This document shows, piece by piece, positions 47,630 to 59,697 of a stretch of DNA of 64,000 bases. The stretch lies in the NCBI GenBank assembly GCA_006176705.1, contig QRFJ01004922.1:62001-126000 (forward strand), read 5' to 3'. This DNA is from Cocos nucifera (taxonomy: Eukaryota; Streptophyta; Magnoliopsida; Arecales; Arecaceae). Below the pieces are notes generated by a model. The model had not been told where the DNA came from. It did not search any database and saw nothing but the letters and a program-made list of their open reading frames with translations. Position 1 is the first letter of the stretch, and each line of letters opens with the position of its first letter. A program made the translations under genes and the position numbers.

Positions 47630-49908
47630 TATTAGATATGTGTGCCCTAGAAGCCAGAATTGGTTGACACCTGTTATACACTTCTAAGGGCAAAATTATA
47701 ATTTTGACTATAAATAATAAAATGAGTACCTTTCTATCATAATGTGTATTTAGTGTCTGTGATACATCCCTTGAGTTAATGATAATGATAGTTCATATTT
47801 TCAAGAGTTGAAAATTTAAGACATAAATTTTCATTATTAACTCATAAAATGCTCCCGACCATAGGATCATCATGAGGATGATGGTTGATCTGGAAGGTTG
47901 GTGTACAATCACTTATTTATAGTAGATGAGTCTTGAGTTTATGGTGTAGAGATATCGAAGTGAGAGTATAGGTACTCATTGAAGAACGAGGACACTGAGC
48001 ATGACCACCTCGAGCAGTCATTAGGAAGTCTACATTCTCGTCGATGACTGGCTCGAAGCTGTAGTTGTGTGTTTGGTTCTTTGACCTGAGGTGCATCGAT
48101 AGCTCACCTTGAGGGTGTTATAGTTTAACTACACCATAACTCGATCTTCTAGCCATTCGGAATCCTGATGTGTATGTTGGCTATAACATGTTCATTATAG
48201 AAATTGGATACACCAATAGGAAATCAATCTACCTCGGTGGATGAGGAGTAGTCCTATGATGATTATGAAAATTAGGTCCTTAAGCCCATGGCCATAGCAG
48301 ACTAAAATAATAGAAAGAATTTTTATTAAGGTTTTCATATTGGACTTGAATCGAATGATTAATCATATGATGGATATTAGGGTTTGACGAGTTCATCTTA
48401 ACCCTAATCTGATTGGGGCTCAAGATAGAGGAATTAATCACATAGATAACTGCACCAAGAGGTTCATTCTCAGTTCTGATGGGTTGCCATCATATACTGC
48501 TAGGTGTCACTGATGGATTTTGGGAGCAATTAGAATGATTTGGATGATCGATCATACTAGTTGTCTGAATCAGAAAAGTTTTGATCCATCAAAAGATGTT
48601 TCGATGATGTTGATGATAGAGATCATGACATATTCTATTATCATACGAAACTGAACCTAATTAGGTCATACAAATAAAGGTTTGGATCTGGATATTATCA
48701 ATTGGACTAACCCAGTTCAATTGATTTGAATAAGATTCAATTAGGCTCAAGAAAATTGTGCAAGCACATGATTGAGCCTAACGTTCTCCTTCAACAATCA
48801 TTAAAAGTTGTCTCAACTGAGCCAAATGTATTTAGGCTCACTCAGGTACCTTTACTTGGTTTGACTGAAGCTTGTCCAAGTTATAAAATGATTATCTTAA
48901 TTTATGAGATAAATTTGAGACAACACTTATCATTTTTCATCACCTACTAATTCTTGTCTTTTGACTTTGGTCAGACGTTGACCTTTGACACTTAGACATC
49001 TGCCCATGTATCAAGCATCCATAGGAGAGAGATTTGACCTTTGTCCACCTACTAAAAAGAGGAAAGGGAGGGGGTGCATGCCTAGGAAGGTGTGCGCCCA
49101 AGGATGATGATGTCTGGAGTCCCATACAGATGGGACTCTAAGTTGCTTCATGGAATAAACTTAGGTGGCGCATAAGACTCTACTTTGACCAGTCTTGGCA
49201 CCACCCAAGGATACTTGAGAGGGGCTCTCATTTGATTAGATCAGATGATGTCATCCCATTAATTAGATTTAGATCTGATTGTATGAAGAGACGTGATTGG
49301 CCGAGATGATGTAGCACTGCATGGTGCAGCAGGGTCTATATAAACCCTGTCTGCGCCTAAGTTTCAAGAGTTCTTTCTTTACCAATGCCACATAGCCCCT
49401 CTCCCCTCTTCTCCATGCCTACCTCTGATCTTCTCTCTCCTCTCCATGTCTAATAAGCCTTGGACTTCAGTTTGGTGCGATCCAGGCAAGAGAAAGGCAA
49501 CAAAAAAGGAAGAAGGCAGCACTACTGCAAGAGATGACACCAGATCTTCAAAAATTATTTTGAAGACCTTCAAGATTAGATTCAGATCTGATCTTTGGAG
49601 GATAGATTGAGAAGGAAGAGATCTCCAGATTCTGCCTGAGTAGATACTGGTAGAGATCAAGCAATTGCGTGGCTGCATCCAGAACTATAAGCAACTAGCA
49701 GGATCATCATAGGGTAATAGGATTACCCAACAACAAGGTATAAATTAAATCTGATTTAATTTAATTTAATTTAATCCATTAGATCTATTTAATCAAATTT
49801 AAAAAATATCAAATCTAATTTAGATCTAAGAAAAAAAAATTAAAATATTTCTCTTGGTCAAATCAGATCTAAACGAATCTGACCCGGGAAACAGGATTTT
49901 TTTCTTCA
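47630..49908 (+). repeat. 5' LTR of Copia-D
   Basis: TATTAGATATGTGTGCCC to TTCTTCA, about 2.28 kb. It holds a reduced W-box set (TTGACT 48961, TTGACC 48978, TTGACA 48985) and a TATATAAA at 49337-49344. Confidence 0.92.
49337..49344 (+). promoter_or_regulatory. TATA box, Copia-D 5' LTR
   Basis: TATATAAA followed by CCCTG, aligned with TATAAATAAGACCCTG of Copia-1. Confidence 0.65.
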
Positions 49909-49910
49909 AT

Positions 49911-49923
49911 TGGTATCAGAGTC
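49911..49923 (+). other. Primer binding site of Copia-D
   Basis: TGGTATCAGAGTC; one change from the consensus complement of initiator tRNA-Met. Confidence 0.85.
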
Positions 49924-51778
49924 AGATTCCCATAAATAATTTATATATGATTTTAATTTATTTTTGATATAATAATTAGGTAATTTTGGATGTCATATGA
50001 GATGTGATTAGATCTGGAATTAGAAAAATTAAAAAAATAAATAATATAGATCTAAGTTGTACGAGATGTATGACTTATTATAGAAAAGAATTATTCTATG
50101 TATAGTCTTGCATGATCATAATTTAATTTAATTTATTATAATTTTTAGATCTATTTATTAACTATTTTTTAAAGTTATAAATATTATAATAAGATCTAAA
50201 AAATAGAAAATAAAGTTATTTAATTTATTTATATGAGATATGATGAATGCATGTTTAGACTAGTTGTAGAATAGTTCTACATAATTATCTAGAATAAAAT
50301 TTATTTTGATAAGATCAATTTAAATTTAATTTTTTAGATGATTATGAGATAATTTAGATCTGAAACATGCATAATATGATACATAAAGATGTATGCAAAA
50401 TATGTTTAAAGTTAGATCAATCTTATATATGAGATATATGATGTAGATCTAACTAGTTTTGTAGTTTTCATATTTCTAATTAAGGTGTTCCCCTTGGCCA
50501 TCCGATCATAAGAACAAAGTAGGATTTAAATGTCCTCTCCTTTCATTTGATGGGGTGTTCTTATGATGAGTAGGGGTACTGCACGTTCGTCCTTAATCAG
50601 AAATCCAAAAACTTATTTTCTGTAAAATCTTTGATCCTAAAATTCTAGGATTTTATTTACATATTTTGTTTAAGAATCCTAAACTTAATTAAGAATTAAG
50701 ATTATGAAATATGTTAAGTCTAAAAATTAAAAGTTTTTAGGTTTAAGACATATTCATAAAATTGGGTTCGAGCTTGGGTAGCTCAATTAGGTCTAGCAGT
50801 TGTTCAAATCAAATCAAGAGTTGGTTAGATGGGATCAAGAGTGCTTAATTGACCAACCTAATAGGATTAAGTCTGGGTCAAGATCGAATCACACGAGTGA
50901 TCGATCAAGCTAAGACCTAATTAGACAGTGGTTAGAGTCTAGATTGTAGGCTAACCTGATTGGTTCTGGCTCAATAATTTGGTATCTAAGGTAAGTTTGG
51001 TAGATACGATCGACTAATTTTTAATTAGGAGCTACTCAACTCGAATACGTTCTTGTCAAGTTAATGGCATATCCCTTCACCGGTCTCACTTACCTGACCA
51101 TATTTGTTGATCTAGTCCTGATCTAAGATGGTTAACAATCCGAGCTAATCTATGCCACTAGGTTAGTCATAATTGTTATGGCTACCGTAAGTCAAATTTA
51201 AAGAGATCTAAATCAAATCTTCCTAAGAAAAGATTAAGTCTAAGGTCTTCCACCATTGTAGATATGAGGGCCCTTTTCAGGGTTGATTATTCTCGATTGG
51301 TTACAGTGATTCAATTACATCGAAAAGATGCAACCATGTCTATTAGACATTGGATGCTATGGGCTGGAGGATGGATTGGGCTCAATATTTTGGATACGGT
51401 GAGAGAACCAATTAGAAATTTAATCTATGCAAATGGTGGGTCTGACTTAACTAAGGAGTGAATCAATATTCTGGGTATGATGAGATTCATGAATTAGAGA
51501 TCAAGTTTGGGTGCATCATGATTAGAGAATCATTGGATAAGAGTTGTTCATTGGCTAACCCATCACCAGTAACTATTAGATAAGGTGATGAGTCAGTTGG
51601 TGGGACTGCACCACCTACTTGAAATCATTAATCATGGAGATTTTCGCATCTCTACAAAAAGAGTGTAGAGATCTAAGAAAATAATGGAAGCTAATTTGTT
51701 TAAAAATAAAATCTCTAAATAAATTGGTTAAGTCTTAATTATAAAATCTAACTAGAAACTTTGACTCTCTATAGAAAA
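49924..51778 (+). other. 5' leader of Copia-D with probable intron
   Basis: No gene. Donor AAG|GTAAGT at 50991, branch-like CTAAC at 51748-51752, acceptor CTCTATAG ending at 51774. The leader stem TCATAAGAAC at 50506-50515 pairs perfectly with 50557-50566. Confidence 0.55.
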
Positions 51779-52620
51779 ATATCTGCATCCAACCTACTAG
51801 CCCGTATCCTGGACACCCATAGACTGATCAGACCTAATTACAAGGATTGGCTCCAGAACTTCAAAATTATTTTGGGTTCCAAGAAGTTAACTCATGTATT
51901 GGATCAGGATTCTCCCATCTTATTAGTCCGTCCGTCTGCTGAACAGAGAGCGTCTCTCGATAAATGGATGGATGAAGATAACAAGGCCAGATACTACATG
52001 TTGGGCTTGATGTCTGATGAGCTTCAGTGCCAATATGAAGATATCAAGACTGTTCGCCAAATGTTAGCTCACCTACAAGAGTTATTTGGTGAACAAAGTC
52101 GCGCAGCCAAATATCAGATCACTAAATGACTTTTTAAGGCTAAGATGCGTGATGGTTAGTCAGTCCAAGATCATTATCTGATGATGATCAAGAATTTGAA
52201 AGAGCTTGAGAAGCTCGGAGTGAAGTTAGATCAGAATTTGCAGAATGACATAATTCTGCAATCCTTGACTGATGCATATGGGCAATTCATCATGAACTAC
52301 CATATGCATAAACTTCAGATTACTCTAACTGAACTTATGAACATGCTGGTTACTGCTGAGCTTTCTATGAAAGGTTCTAAAGGCTTAATGCTTGCTATGA
52401 AATGGACTTCTTCTAAGAGAAAGTCTTTTGGAAAGAAGAAGAAGTCTGTGAAAAGCCAAAAGATGGAAGGTGGAAAGAAGAAAAAGGTAGAACTGAAGAA
52501 GAAGACCACTAACAAAGAAAAGTATTTCCATTATAACACAGAGGGCCATTAGAAGCGGAACTATCCTATTTACCTGACCATCTTAAAGAATAAGAAGGAT
52601 GCATGTCCTTCTGGAGGTAT
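51779..52620 (+). pseudogene. gag: Copia-D gag, broken
   Basis: The start is ATA at 51779 in place of ATG. The capsid is readable to 52126, then TGA (52127-52129, shared with Copia-1 and E). A second stop lies shortly after MRDG near 52156, and reading resumes at 52181-52552 (LKELEKLGVKLDQNLQND to a lysine-rich tail). The knuckle reads Y-F-H-Y-N-T-E-G-H-stop-K-R-N-Y: three Cys have become Tyr and the Trp a stop (52550-52552), all G-to-A changes. Not able to encode a working nucleocapsid. Confidence 0.86.
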
Positions 52621-53937
52621 GCTCGTTATTAAATCTAACCTTACGATTTCTTCTGCATCCAGTTAGGTGCTTGACTCTGGTTCTAGTGCTCATTTGTGCA
52701 CTTTCATGCAGGGTCTTAAGGATAGCAAGACGCTGAGGGATGGTGAGATGATCCTATGCATCGAAAATGGAGTAAAAGTTGCTATTGTGATCGTGAAAAT
52801 CTATCCTCTTTGACTACCATCTGGCTTAGATTTAGCACTTAGGGATTGTTACTATGTGCCTACTGCAAGCAGAGATTTGATTTTTATTTCATGTTTAGCA
52901 CAAAAGGTCTATGTAATTAGTTTTCTTAAGAACTATTGTAATATTCTTTATGAGAAAAATAAAATTATAAGTGGTTTCCTCATTAATGGTCTCTATCAGT
53001 TACATATTGATGTATCTATTTTTAATATCGAGCAAAATATTAATGCTATAAGAACCAAACGACCCAAAGATAGTCCAAACGATAGATATCTATGGCACCT
53101 TAGACTAGGTCATATAGTAGAAGATAGGGTTAACAAATTAGAGAAAATTGGGTTATTAAGTCCGTTGACTTCTGAGTCATATCCAATTTATGAATCTTAT
53201 CTTCATAGCAAAATGACTAAGCTCCCTTTTATAGGACATGGAGAAAGGACCATGGATTTACTTGCCTTAGTATATACTGATATATGCGGCCCATTTGATG
53301 TGCCAGCTAGAGGCAATTTTGTCTACTTCATAACCTTCACCGATGATTTGTCTCGATATGGGTACGTGTATCTTATGAGATACAAGTTTGAAGCTTTTAA
53401 AAAGTTCAAGGAATTCAGACATGAAGTTAAAAAGCAAACTAAAAAACCCATTAAGGTTCTTCGATCAGATCGAGGAGATGAACATCTTAGTCAGGAATTT
53501 CTTAACTATCTCAAGCAAAATGGCATAATCTCTCAATGGACTCCACACCTGAAACACCTCAACTCAATGGAATTTCAAAACGGAGGAACCGGACCCTATT
53601 AGATATGGTCCGATCCATGATGAGCTTCATAAACCTTTCTAATTCTTTTTGGGGACATAGTCTGTTAACTACAATATACTTACTGAACAGGATTTTCTCT
53701 AAAACCATTCCTACCATACCATATGAGATATGGCATGATAAGAAACCAAGTCTAAGTCATCTCAGAATTTGGGATTGTTCGGCTCATATCAAAAGACAAC
53801 AAGCAAATAAGTTAGACTTCAGGTCCTTTAGAGCTCAATTCATAGGATATCCTAAAGAGTCATTAGGATATTATTTCTACTTTTCAGAAGATCACAATAT
53901 GATTATGAGTCAGCATGCCATCTTTCTTGAAAAATAG
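52621..53937 (+). pseudogene. pol: Copia-D protease-integrase region, broken
   Basis: The protease reads VLDSGSSAHLC near 52667, with the active site kept, but the preceding Trp codon is TAG (52664-52666). The integrase is mostly open at 52856-53602 (YLWHLRLGHIVEDRVNKLEK, then YTDICGPFDVPARGNF and LRSDRGDEHLSQEF). The zinc-domain Cys pair CESC has become YESY. A frameshift near 53545 moves to the frame 53536-53937, which holds SKRRNRTLLDMVRSMMSF; the catalytic Glu there is Lys. It ends at FLEK then TAG (53935-53937), the shared amber. Confidence 0.88.
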
Positions 53938-55751
53938 TTTATTTAAGATGGTGGCATTGGAAAGCAGATCAAGCTCGAGGAGAAAGTCTTACAAGAGCAA
54001 CGAGCTAAGGACCAAATGGAACCAAGTCAGGTTGAGCCAATACAATCACTACCTCCTTTACCTCATAGATCGAAAAGAATTTTCCATCCCCCTGAGAGGT
54101 ACTTAGGTACTACTTCAGAGGAAATAGAGAAAATATTCCTCGTAGGTAATGGGGTTCATGGTGATGATCCCAAAACCTATGACGAGACGATATCGGATAT
54201 TGACTCCAAGAAATGGTTAGAGGCAATGAAGTCAGAAATTGACTCGATGCACTCAAACCAAGTCTGGACCTTGGTAGATCCACCAGAAGGTATAGTACCT
54301 ATTGGGTGTAAATGGATCTACAAGAGAAAGATTGGTGTAGATGGAAATATGGAGACATTCAAAGCTATATTAGTGGCAAAAGGATATAGTCAGTACGAAA
54401 GCATTGACTATCAGGATACCTTTTCATCAGTAGCTATGCTAAAATCCATCCACACATTACTTGCTATTGTAGCCTATTTCAATTATGAAATATGGCAAAT
54501 GGACATAAAAATGGTATTCTTAAATGGATACCTTGAGGAAGATATCTATATGGAATAGCTGCTAGGTTTTACGTCCAATGATGCTGATCACAAGGTATAC
54601 AAGCTGCAAAGGTCTATATGTGAACTTAAGCAAGCATCTCAAAGCTGGAATACTCATTTTAATAATGTGATCAAATTATTTGATTTCATCAAGAACGAGG
54701 AGGAACCATGTATCTTCAAAAAGATCAGTGGGAGCACTATTGCCTTTCTCGTATTATACGTGGATGATATCCTTCTTATTGAAAATGATATTCTCATGTT
54801 GACCATAGTTAAAATGTGGTTATCCAAAGCATTCTCCAAGAAAGACCTAGGAGAAGCATCCTTTATTTTAGAAATTAAGGTCTATAGAGATAGACCAAAT
54901 AGGATGCTAGGACTTTCATAGAAAATGTATATAGAGGAAGTGCTAAAGAGGTTTAGCATGAAAAACTCCAAGATGGGTTTGGTACCCTTCAGACATAGCA
55001 TTCTTCTCTCTAAGAAGATGTGCCCAAGCACACCAGAGAAAATAGAATGCATAAGCAAGATTCCTTATGCTTCAGCAATAGGGAGTCTCATGTATGTCAT
55101 GTTATGTACATGACCTGATATAGCTTATGCTGTGAGTGTCACGAGCAGATATCAGTCAAATCCAGGCGAAGAACACTAGACTTCTATGAAATATAACCTT
55201 AAATACTTAGGAAGAACTAAGGACATGTTCTTGATTTTTAGTAATGGAGAACTCCAAGTCTAGGGGTATACAGACTCGGATTTTATGTCCGATGTAGATG
55301 ATCCAAAGTCGACATCTAAAAGTCTATTTGTGTGTAATGGTGTTGCTGTCAGTCGGAAGAGTTTCAAGCAGACAGTGATCACAGATTCCACCATGGAAGC
55401 AGAATATATCACTGCATCAAAAGCTATGAAGGAGGCATTCTGGTATAAGAAGTTTGCCATAGAGATCGGAGTGATGCCATCAGATGTCATTCCTCTATAC
55501 TGTGACAATAATGGCACCATAGCCCTTGCTAAGGAGTCGAGGTCATACCAAAAATCCGAGCACATCGAGCGGCGATACCACCTCATCCATGATTACCTCG
55601 AGAAAAATTACATCGAGGTCAAGAGAGTCGACTCCGCAGATAATGTGGTAGACCCACTCACAAAATTGTTGGGCCAGCAGAAGATCGAAGCCCACCTTGA
55701 GAAGTTGGGACTTAGAATCGTAGCTAATTGACTTTAGGTCAAGTAGGAGTT
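53938..55751 (+). pseudogene. pol: Copia-D reverse transcriptase and RNase H, broken
   Basis: After the amber the frame is open except for a TAA soon after (FI-stop-DGGIGKQIKLEEK). The RT N-part is 54016-54558 (CKWIYKRKIGVDGNMETFKA, WQMDIKMVFLNGYLEEDIYM). After stops, the YVDD box is LYVDDILLIEND in 54667-54921, then RFSMKNSKMG to 55113. RNase H 55285-55731 is open (SDVDDPKSTSKSLF, MEAEYITASKAMKEAFWYKK, LYCDNNGTIALAKE, ADNVVDPLTKLLGQ) and keeps the AEY and CDNN acidic residues, making it the most complete RNase H in the window. The purine tract is degraded (AAGTAGGAGTT). Confidence 0.9.
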
Positions 55752-57401
55752 TGTTAGATATGTGTGTCCTAGAAGCCAGAATTGACTGACACTTGTTATA
55801 TACTTCTAAGGGCAAAATTATAATTTTGACTATAAATAATAAAATGAATAATTTTCTATCACAATGTGTATTTAGTGTCTGTGATACATCCCTTGAGTTA
55901 ATGATAATGATAGTTCATATTTTCAAGAGTTGAAAATTTTAGACATGAATTTTCTTTATTAACTCATAAAATGCTCACGACCGTAGGATCATCATGAGGA
56001 TGGTGGTTGATCCGGAAGGTGGGTATACAATCGTTTCTTTATAGTACATGAGTCTCGAGTTTACGGTGTAGAGATATCAAAGTGAAAGTACAGGTACTCG
56101 TTGGAGAACAAGGGCACTGAGCGTGACCACCTTGAGCAGTCATTAGGAAGTCCACCTTCTCATCGATGACTGGCTCGAAGCTGCAGTTGTGTGTCTGATT
56201 CTTTAATCTAATGTGCATCAATAGCTCACCTTGAGGGTGTTATAGTTTGACCACACTATAACTTAATCTCCTAGCCATTCGGAATCCTGAGGTGTATGTT
56301 GGCTATAGCATGTTCATTGTAGGAATTGGATTACACCAATAGGGAATCTATCTACCTCGGTGGATGAGGAGTAGCCCTATGATGATCATAAGAATCAGGT
56401 CCATAAGCCCATGGTCATGGTAGAGTGAAATAATAAAAAGAATTTCTATTAAGATTTTCATATTGGACTTGAATCGAATGATTAATTATATGACGGATAT
56501 TAGGCTTGGATGAGTTCACCTTAACCCTAATTCGATCGGAGCTCAAGATAGAGGAACTTAATCACACAGTTAACTACACTGAGAGGTTCATTCTTAATTT
56601 TGATGGATTGCCATCATACACTGCTAGATGTCACTGGTGGATTTTGGGAGCAATTAGAATGATTTGGATGATCGATCATACTAGTTGTCTGAATCAGAAA
56701 AGTTTTGATCCATCAAAAGGTGTTTCGATGATATCAATGATAGAGATCATGACATATTATATTACTATATGGAACTGAACCTAACTGAATCACACAAATA
56801 AGGGTTTGGATCTGGATATCATCAATTGGACTAATTCAGTTCAATTGATTTGAATAAGATTCAATTAGGTTAAAGGAAATCATGCTAACACACGATTGAG
56901 CCTAATGTTCTCCTTCAACAATCATTACAAGTTGTCTCGACTGAGCCAAATATGTTTAGGCTCACTCAGGTACCTTACTTGGTCTGACTGAAGCTTGTCC
57001 AAATTAGAAAAGGATTGTCTTAATTTATGAGATAAATTTGAGACAACACCCACCATTTTTAGTCACCTGCTAATTCTTGTCTTTTGACTTTGGTCAAATA
57101 TTGACCTTTGATGCTTAGACATCTGCCAATGTGTCATGCATCCATAGGAGAGAGATTTGACCTTTGTCCACCTACTAAAAGGAGGAAGGGATGGGGTGCA
57201 TGCCTAGGGAGGCGTGCGCCCAAGGATGATGATGCCTGGAGTCCCAAACAGATGAGACTCCAGCTTGCTTCATGAAATAAACTTAGGTGGTGCATAAGAC
57301 CCTACTTTGACCACTCTTGGTGCCACCCAAGGATGCTTGAGAGGGGCTCTCATCTAATTAGATCAGGTGATGTCATTCCACCAGTCAGATTTAGATCTGA
57401 C
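55752..57401 (+). repeat. 3' LTR of Copia-D, left part
   Basis: TGTTAGATATGTGTGTCC start; repeats the first about 1.65 kb of 47630-49908. TTGACT 57084, GGTCAA 57092 and TTGACC 57101 remain of the W-box set. It is cut at ATCTGAC by Copia-E, upstream of where its TATA box would be. Confidence 0.9.
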
Positions 57402-58724
57402 TGTTAGATATATGTGCCCTAGAAGCCAGAATTGGCTGACACTTATAATACACTTCTAGGGGCAAAATTGTAATTTTGACTATAATCAATAAATGGGTTA
57501 TTTTCTATCACATATGTGTATTTAGTGTTTGTGATACATTCTTTGAGTTAATGGTAATGATAATTCATATTTTGAAGAGTTGAAAATTTAAGACATGAAT
57601 AATCATTATTAACTCATAAATTGCTCCTGACCATAGGATCATCACGAGGATGGTGATTGATCCGAAAAGTTGGTGTACAATCGCTTCTCTTTAGTAGATG
57701 AGTCTTGAGTCTACGGTGTGGAGACATCGGAGCGAGAGTACAGGTACTCGTTAGAGAACGAGGGCACTGAGCGTGACCACCTCGAGTAGTCATTAGGGAG
57801 TCTACCTTCTCGTCAATGACTGACTCGATGCTGCAGTAGTGTGTCTGGTTCTTTGACCTGAGATGCATCGGCAGTTCACCTTGAGGGTGTTATAGTTTGA
57901 CTACACCATTACTCGGTCTCCTAGCCATATGGAACCCTGAGGTGTATGTTGGCTATAGCATGTTCATTGTAGGAACTGGATTGCATCAAGATGGAATCTA
58001 TCTACCTCGGTGGTAGAGGAGTAGCCCTATGATGATCATGAGAATCAAGTCCAGAAATCCATGGCCATGGTAGAGTGAAATAATAGAAAGAGTTTCTATT
58101 TAGATTTTCACATTGGACTCGAATCGAATGATTACATCATATGACAGAGACTAGGGTTTGACGAGTTCACCTTAACCCTAATCTGATCGGGGCTCAAGAT
58201 AGAAGAACTGAATCACACAGGTAGCTGCACCAAGAGGTTCGCATTCAGCTCTGATGGGTTGCCACCATATACTGCTAGGTGTCACTGGTGGATTTTGGGA
58301 GCAATTAGAATGATTTAGATGATCGATCATTCTAGCTGTTCGAATCAGAAGAGTTCTGATCCATCGAAAGGAGTTTCGATGATGTCGATGATAGAGATCA
58401 TGACATATCCCATTACCATACAGAACTGAACCTAACTGGGTCACACAAACAAGGGTTTGAATCTGGTGATCATCAATTGAACTGATCTAGTTCAATTGAT
58501 CTGAATGAGATTCAATTAGGTTCAAGAAAATCATGCTAGCACTCGATTGAACCTAACGTTCTTCTTTTGCTATCATAAATAAGTTGTCCTGTCTGAGCCA
58601 AAGGAGTTTGTGCTCAATCAGAGGCCTTCATATGGTCTGACTGGAGGTTGTCCAAGTCAGAATAGGTTGTCTTATTTTGTAAGACATTACCTGCCATTTT
58701 TGGTCACCTGCCATTTCTTGTTCT

Positions 58725-58791
58725 TTGACTTTGGTCAAAAGTCTACCTTTGACTGGTCAAACGTTGACCATTGACACTTTGACTTTTGACC
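58725..58791. promoter_or_regulatory. W-box cluster, Copia-E 5' LTR
   Basis: The same series of TTGACY cores on both strands as at 1740-1806, unchanged in order and spacing. Confidence 0.6.
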
Positions 58792-59093
58792 ACATGTCAT
58801 GCACCTATTGGAGAGCTGGTGGGGGCCTGTCCCCCTGCCAGAACCTGGCAAGGAGAAGGGCGCACGCCAAGGCGTGTGCCCAAGTTGGAGGCGCCTAGGA
58901 GTCCTTGTTGGACAAGGACTCCATCTCCCTTTTGGATTCCAATTAGAGTTCTTCTAAGAACCAACTTTGACTGGTCTTAGGCACCCTCTAAGGAGGAATC
59001 CAGGGGTCTCTATTCCCACCAATCAGATTTAGATCTGATTTCACAAAGGGTTGTGATTGGTTGGGAGGAAGAGGAGTTGGATCACGCTTAGTC

Positions 59094-59101
59094 TATAAAT
59101 A
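59094..59101 (+). promoter_or_regulatory. TATA box, Copia-E 5' LTR
   Basis: TATAAATA followed by AGACCCTGCG, as in Copia-1. Confidence 0.7.
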
Positions 59102-59684
59102 AGACCCTGCGCCCAACTCAGATTCTAGAGAAGAAGCAATTCAATTGAGAAACCCCATGCCCCAAGGCTGCCTCTCCCCTCCTTCTCCATGCCATAGTCT
59201 CTTCTCCCCTTGCTCTCCACGTCCAAAAGGAGTTTTGGACCTTGGTTGGTGCGATTCAGATCAAAGAAAGGCGATCAAAAACAAGAAGGCTGCGCTGCTG
59301 CAAAGGACGACTGCTCATCTTCAAAAGAGTTTTGAAGATCCTCCAGATCAGATCCAGATCTGATTTTTGGAGGTGTGATAGAGAAGAAGAGGATCTCCAG
59401 ATCCAACCCGAGTGGATACCGGTAGAGGCCAGGCGCTTGCGTGGCTAAGATCCAGAACCTTCCGCTGCAAACAGGATCATCAACAGGGTAATAGGATTAC
59501 CCAGATCAGGTAAATTAAATTTGATTTAATTTATCTTTTAATTTTATTTTATTAAAATAATAAGAATCAGATCTAAAATATATCAAGATCTGATTGGGAT
59601 CAAGAGAAAAATTTTTGAAATATATCTCTTGATCTGATCAGATCTGAACGAACCTGGACCGAAAAATCAGGATTTCCCTTCAAC

Positions 59685-59697
59685 TGGTATCAGAGCC
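59685..59697 (+). other. Primer binding site of Copia-E
   Basis: TGGTATCAGAGCC, two bases after the LTR, initiator tRNA-Met type. Confidence 0.9.

Larger units (their letters stand above)
47630..57401 (+). mobile_element. Copia-D (family 1), interrupted at its 3' LTR by Copia-E
   Basis: 5' LTR 47630-49908, primer site 49911, gag to RNase H 51779-55735, and 3' LTR from 55752 cut at 57401 by Copia-E. The remaining LTR, about 630 bases judging by the 5' copy, should lie beyond Copia-E, outside the window. It sits in gag of Copia-A; the left flank is GAACC (47625-47629). Among the older copies it has the longest open stretches, but it has many G-to-A nonsense changes. Confidence 0.93.
57402..59682 (+). 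repeat. 5' LTR of Copia-E
   Basis: TGTTAGATATATGTGCCC to CCCTTCA, 2281 bases. W-box cluster 58725-58791, TATA box 59094-59101. Nearly identical to the Copia-1 LTRs. Confidence 0.93.
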
